The notes under the pieces are model-generated. The model worked only from the letters and a program-made list of their open reading frames with translations. It was not told where the DNA came from and did not search any database. Shown piece by piece: positions 61,563 to 64,000 of a DNA stretch of 64,000 nt (the stretch's first letter is position 1; the number at the start of each line of letters is the position of its first letter). Both the position numbers and the translations under genes were made by a program. Source of the stretch: Thiobacillus sp. 0-1251. GTDB lineage: Bacteria; Pseudomonadota; Gammaproteobacteria; Burkholderiales; Thiobacillaceae. The stretch spans positions 1 through 64,000 of the forward strand of contig MKWL01000021.1 of the NCBI GenBank assembly GCA_001899305.1, written 5' to 3'.

Positions 61563-62882
61563 ATGAAAGCCCCCGCCGACCTTCTTCTCCTGCCGCAATG
61601 GGTGGTACCCGTCGAATCGGAAGGACCGCTAGCCGGCCACGCCGTCGTCGTCGAGGATGGCCGCATCCTCGACGTGCTGCCGGCCGATGCCGCGCAGGCC
61701 CGCTATGACGCCGTGCAGACGCTCCCCCTGCCGGGCCGGGCGCTGATCCCGGGTTTGGTCAATCTGCATGGCCACGCCGCGATGTCGCTGTTTCGTGGCT
61801 ACGCCGACGACCTGCCGCTGATGGCCTGGCTCAACGACCGCATCTGGCCTGCCGAGAAGAAGCACGTGTCCGAGGCCTTCGTGCGCGACGGCACCCTGCT
61901 CGCCGCCGCCGAAATGCTGGCGGGCGGCATCACCACCTGCAACGACATGTATTTCTTCCCCAAGGCCGCAGGGGAAGCCTTCCTGCAGGCGGGGATGCGC
62001 GCCACCCTGGGCATGATCGTGCTGGAGTTCCCCAGCGCCTACGCCTCGGACGCCGACGACTACCTGGCCAAGGGGCTCGCCCTGCGCGACGAATTGAAGG
62101 ATGAATCGCTGCTGGGCTTCGCCTTCGCCCCGCACGCACCCTACACCGTTTCGGATACCACGTTTGGCCGCATCAACACGCTGGCCGAACAACTCGGCCT
62201 GCCTATCCACACCCACATCCACGAAACCGCCGACGAAATCCGGGACAGCCTGAAGCAATACGGGGTCCGGCCGCTGGAACGGTTGGCGCGCCTGGGGCTG
62301 CTGGGGCCGAATTTCATCGGCGTCCACGCCGTGCATGTGAACGAGGCCGAAATCGGGCTCTTGGCGCAGCATGGCTGCCACCTGGCGCACTGCCCGACCT
62401 CGAACCTGAAGCTGGCCTCCGGCATTGCACCGGTGGCCGATCTGCTGCGTGCAGGCGTTAACGTCGGCCTCGGCACCGACGGTGCCGCCAGCAACAATCG
62501 CCTCGACCTGTTCGGCGAAATGCGCCTGGCTGCCCTGCTGGCCAAGGGCGCCAGCGGCGACCCCGCCATCCTGTCCGCCGCGGCTACCCTGCGTGCTGCC
62601 ACGCTGGACGCTGCCCGCGCGCTCAACCTCGACAGCCAGATCGGCAGCATCGTCCCCGGCAAGCGTGCCGACCTGGTCGCGGTCGACTTGCACGCCCTTT
62701 CCGGCCAGCCGGTGTTTGACCCCGTCTCGCACCTGGTTTACGTTGCGGGACGCGAGCACGTCACCCACGTCTGGGTCGACGGCAAGCTGAAACTGAATGA
62801 CCGCCGTCTGGTCAATCTCGATATCGACGACCTGACCGCCCGCGCCGCCTACTGGCGCACCAAACTCGCCCCACAAGGATAG
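61563..62882 (+). CDS. mtaD: 5-methylthioadenosine / S-adenosylhomocysteine deaminase-type amidohydrolase
   Basis: Zinc-dependent aminohydrolase of the TrzA/AtzA-MtaD group, predicted to deaminate S-adenosylhomocysteine or methylthioadenosine. The 439 residues carry the metal motif HGH (69-71, in [15 protein letters not shown]), [11 protein letters not shown], the second His group ([10 protein letters not shown]), the His in [11 protein letters not shown] and the Asp in [20 protein letters not shown]. All metal and proton-transfer positions are present. The ATG at 61563 is preferred; 61551 is an alternative. Only 2 bp separate it from ubiG, a SAM-dependent methyltransferase whose by-product it may clear. 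Confidence 0.82.
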   Translation: MKAPADLLLLPQWVVPVESEGPLAGHAVVVEDGRILDVLPADAAQARYDAVQTLPLPGRALIPGLVNLHGHAAMSLFRGYADDLPLMAWLNDRIWPAEKKHVSEAFVRDGTLLAAAEMLAGGITTCNDMYFFPKAAGEAFLQAGMRATLGMIVLEFPSAYASDADDYLAKGLALRDELKDESLLGFAFAPHAPYTVSDTTFGRINTLAEQLGLPIHTHIHETADEIRDSLKQYGVRPLERLARLGLLGPNFIGVHAVHVNEAEIGLLAQHGCHLAHCPTSNLKLASGIAPVADLLRAGVNVGLGTDGAASNNRLDLFGEMRLAALLAKGASGDPAILSAAATLRAATLDAARALNLDSQIGSIVPGKRADLVAVDLHALSGQPVFDPVSHLVYVAGREHVTHVWVDGKLKLNDRRLVNLDIDDLTARAAYWRTKLAPQG

Positions 62883-62884
62883 CC

Positions 62885-63583
62885 ATGAGCAACGTCGACG
62901 CTGCCGAAATCGCCAAGTTTTCCGAACTCGCCCACCGCTGGTGGGACCCGAACTCCGAATTCAAGCCGCTGCACGAAATCAACCCGCTACGCCTGAAGTG
63001 GATCGACAAGCAGGCGCCGCTGGCCGGCAAGACCGTGCTCGACGTCGGCTGCGGCGGCGGCATCCTGGCCGAAGCCATGGCCGCCGCCGGCGCCACGGTG
63101 AGCGGCATCGACCTCTCCGAGAAGGCACTCAAGGTCGCCAAACTGCACCTCTACGAATCGGGCCACAGCGTCGACTACCAGCTGATATCCGCCGAAGACT
63201 ACGCCGCGCAGCACGCCGGCGAGTTCGACGTCGTCACCTGCATGGAAATGCTCGAGCACGTGCCCGACCCGGCTTCCATCGTCGCCGCGTGCGCCAAACT
63301 GGTCAAGCCGGGCGGCTGGGTGTTCTTCTCCACGCTGAACCGCAACGCCAAGAGCTACCTCTTCGCCATCGTTGGCGCCGAATACGTCCTCAAGCTGCTG
63401 CCGCGCGGCACGCACGACTACGCCAAGTTCATCCAGCCCGCCGAGCTTGCCCGCATGACGCGCGAAGCCGGGCTCGATACCCAGGAACTGATCGGCATGA
63501 CCTACAACCCGCTGACCAGGATCTACAAGCTGGAAGCCGACACCGACGTCAACTACCTGATGGCGACGCGCCGGGGGGAGTAA
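62885..63583 (+). CDS. ubiG: Ubiquinone biosynthesis O-methyltransferase UbiG
   Basis: Carries out both O-methylations in ubiquinone synthesis. The 232-residue product contains the family opening [20 protein letters not shown], the SAM-binding [20 protein letters not shown], and [20 protein letters not shown]. The C-terminal [20 protein letters not shown] is also characteristic. AAGGA overlaps the preceding stop and sets the start. It lies 2 bp after the amidohydrolase and 4 bp before gph. Confidence 0.96.
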   Translation: MSNVDAAEIAKFSELAHRWWDPNSEFKPLHEINPLRLKWIDKQAPLAGKTVLDVGCGGGILAEAMAAAGATVSGIDLSEKALKVAKLHLYESGHSVDYQLISAEDYAAQHAGEFDVVTCMEMLEHVPDPASIVAACAKLVKPGGWVFFSTLNRNAKSYLFAIVGAEYVLKLLPRGTHDYAKFIQPAELARMTREAGLDTQELIGMTYNPLTRIYKLEADTDVNYLMATRRGE

Positions 63584-63587
63584 AGCC

Positions 63588-64000
63588 GTGAAGCTCGAGA
63601 ACATCCGCGCCGTCCTGTTCGACCTCGACGGCACCCTGGTCGACACCGCGCCCGACCTCGGCCACGCGCTCAATCTGCAGCGCACGCGCCACGGGCTGCC
63701 GCCGCTGGCCGACGAGCTCATCCGCCCGCAGGCCTCGCACGGTGCGCGCGGCCTGCTCGGCCTCGGCTTCGACCTGCATCTCGACGACCCGCACTTTGCG
63801 TCCATGCGCGAGGAATTCCTGCAGCTGTACGCCGACAACATCTGCCGCCACTCGCGGCCCTTCCCCGGCATCCTCGAATTGCTCGATGCGCTGGAGCAGC
63901 GCGGCCTCGCCTGGGGCGTGGTCACCAACAAGCCGGCGCGCTTCACCGAGCCGCTGATGTCCATCCTCGACCTGGCCGAGCGCGCAGCCTGCATCGTCTC
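63588..64000 (+). CDS. gph: Phosphoglycolate phosphatase, N-terminal part (cut by window edge)
   Basis: HAD-family phosphatase. From the GTG at 63588 the frame is open to the edge (137 codons). It carries the nucleophile motif AVLFDLDGTLVDTAPDL (residues 8-24, Asp12 and Asp14), a helical cap domain, and the second HAD motif Thr in WGVVTNKPARFTEPL. GGGGAG lies about 8 bases upstream. Placement after ubiG is a frequent betaproteobacterial order. Phosphoglycolate is the expected substrate, relevant in autotrophs using RuBisCO, but related HAD enzymes have other substrates. Confidence 0.85.
   Translation, partial: MKLENIRAVLFDLDGTLVDTAPDLGHALNLQRTRHGLPPLADELIRPQASHGARGLLGLGFDLHLDDPHFASMREEFLQLYADNICRHSRPFPGILELLDALEQRGLAWGVVTNKPARFTEPLMSILDLAERAACIV

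Overview
This window is GC-rich and densely packed, and reads as a piece of a betaproteobacterial chromosome. The gene order gyrA-serC-serA-pheA-hisC-tyrA-aroA-cmk-rpsA-ihfB-lapAB-pyrF-ugd-hldA-hldD-cysM-radA is the usual housekeeping backbone of that class. A Qmo-type complex whose third subunit is replaced by heterodisulfide-reductase-like HdrC and HdrB points to a sulfur-oxidising lineage. My best guess is a Thiobacillus-like organism (Hydrogenophilales or relatives); this is inference from gene content, not a database match. I see no rRNA, tRNA, CRISPR, insertion sequence or prophage. No gene-free stretch exceeds 300 bases; the largest are about 241 bp (20006-20246), 231 bp (22646-22876) and 215 bp (31313-31527).

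Layout. (1) 1-14534, minus strand: a long flagellar and chemotaxis run, flgBCDEFGHIJKL followed by a CheZ-like gene, cheY, cheA, cheW and a chemoreceptor cut by the left edge. flgA is divergent at 14706, followed by flgM and flgN. (2) 16.3-22.6 kb: mnmC (tRNA modification, minus), then a plus-strand ABC export system made of a membrane-fusion protein, an ATPase and two paralogous MacB/FtsX-type permeases. A three-copy REP-like repeat lies between the ATPase and the first permease. (3) 22.9-26.1 kb: small stress-type genes, namely a BON-domain lipoprotein, a flavin reductase, an unknown acidic protein, and ada overlapping a stand-alone zinc-binding CZB protein. A strong bidirectional terminator closes this block. 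(4) 26.2-31.3 kb, minus: qmoA-qmoB-hdrC-hdrB, a predicted electron-transfer complex for dissimilatory sulfur metabolism. (5) 31.5-37.7 kb, minus: a large hybrid sensor kinase and, 4 bases on, a tandem-receiver GGDEF-EAL protein, probably one signalling cascade to cyclic di-GMP. (6) prfC (plus), then the 22-kb minus-strand housekeeping supercluster (61455 down to 39514), ending in an unusual FeoB-like gene. (7) 61.5 kb to the right edge, plus: a probable S-adenosylhomocysteine/methylthioadenosine deaminase, ubiG and the start of gph.

How the parts fit. Regions 1 and 5 together cover motility, chemotaxis and the motile-sessile switch. Region 4 is the energy-metabolism signature. The supercluster links serine, aromatic amino acid, pyrimidine, cysteine and LPS-heptose synthesis with translation (S1), IHF and DNA repair (RadA). 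Many genes there overlap by 1-10 bases, so translational coupling is likely. The most unusual features are the QmoAB-HdrCB arrangement, the FeoB with degenerate GTPase motifs, heptanucleotide tandem repeats inside the aroA and cmk coding sequences, a duplicated domain in FlgK, a CheZ-like phosphatase candidate and a structured RNA segment after ihfB.
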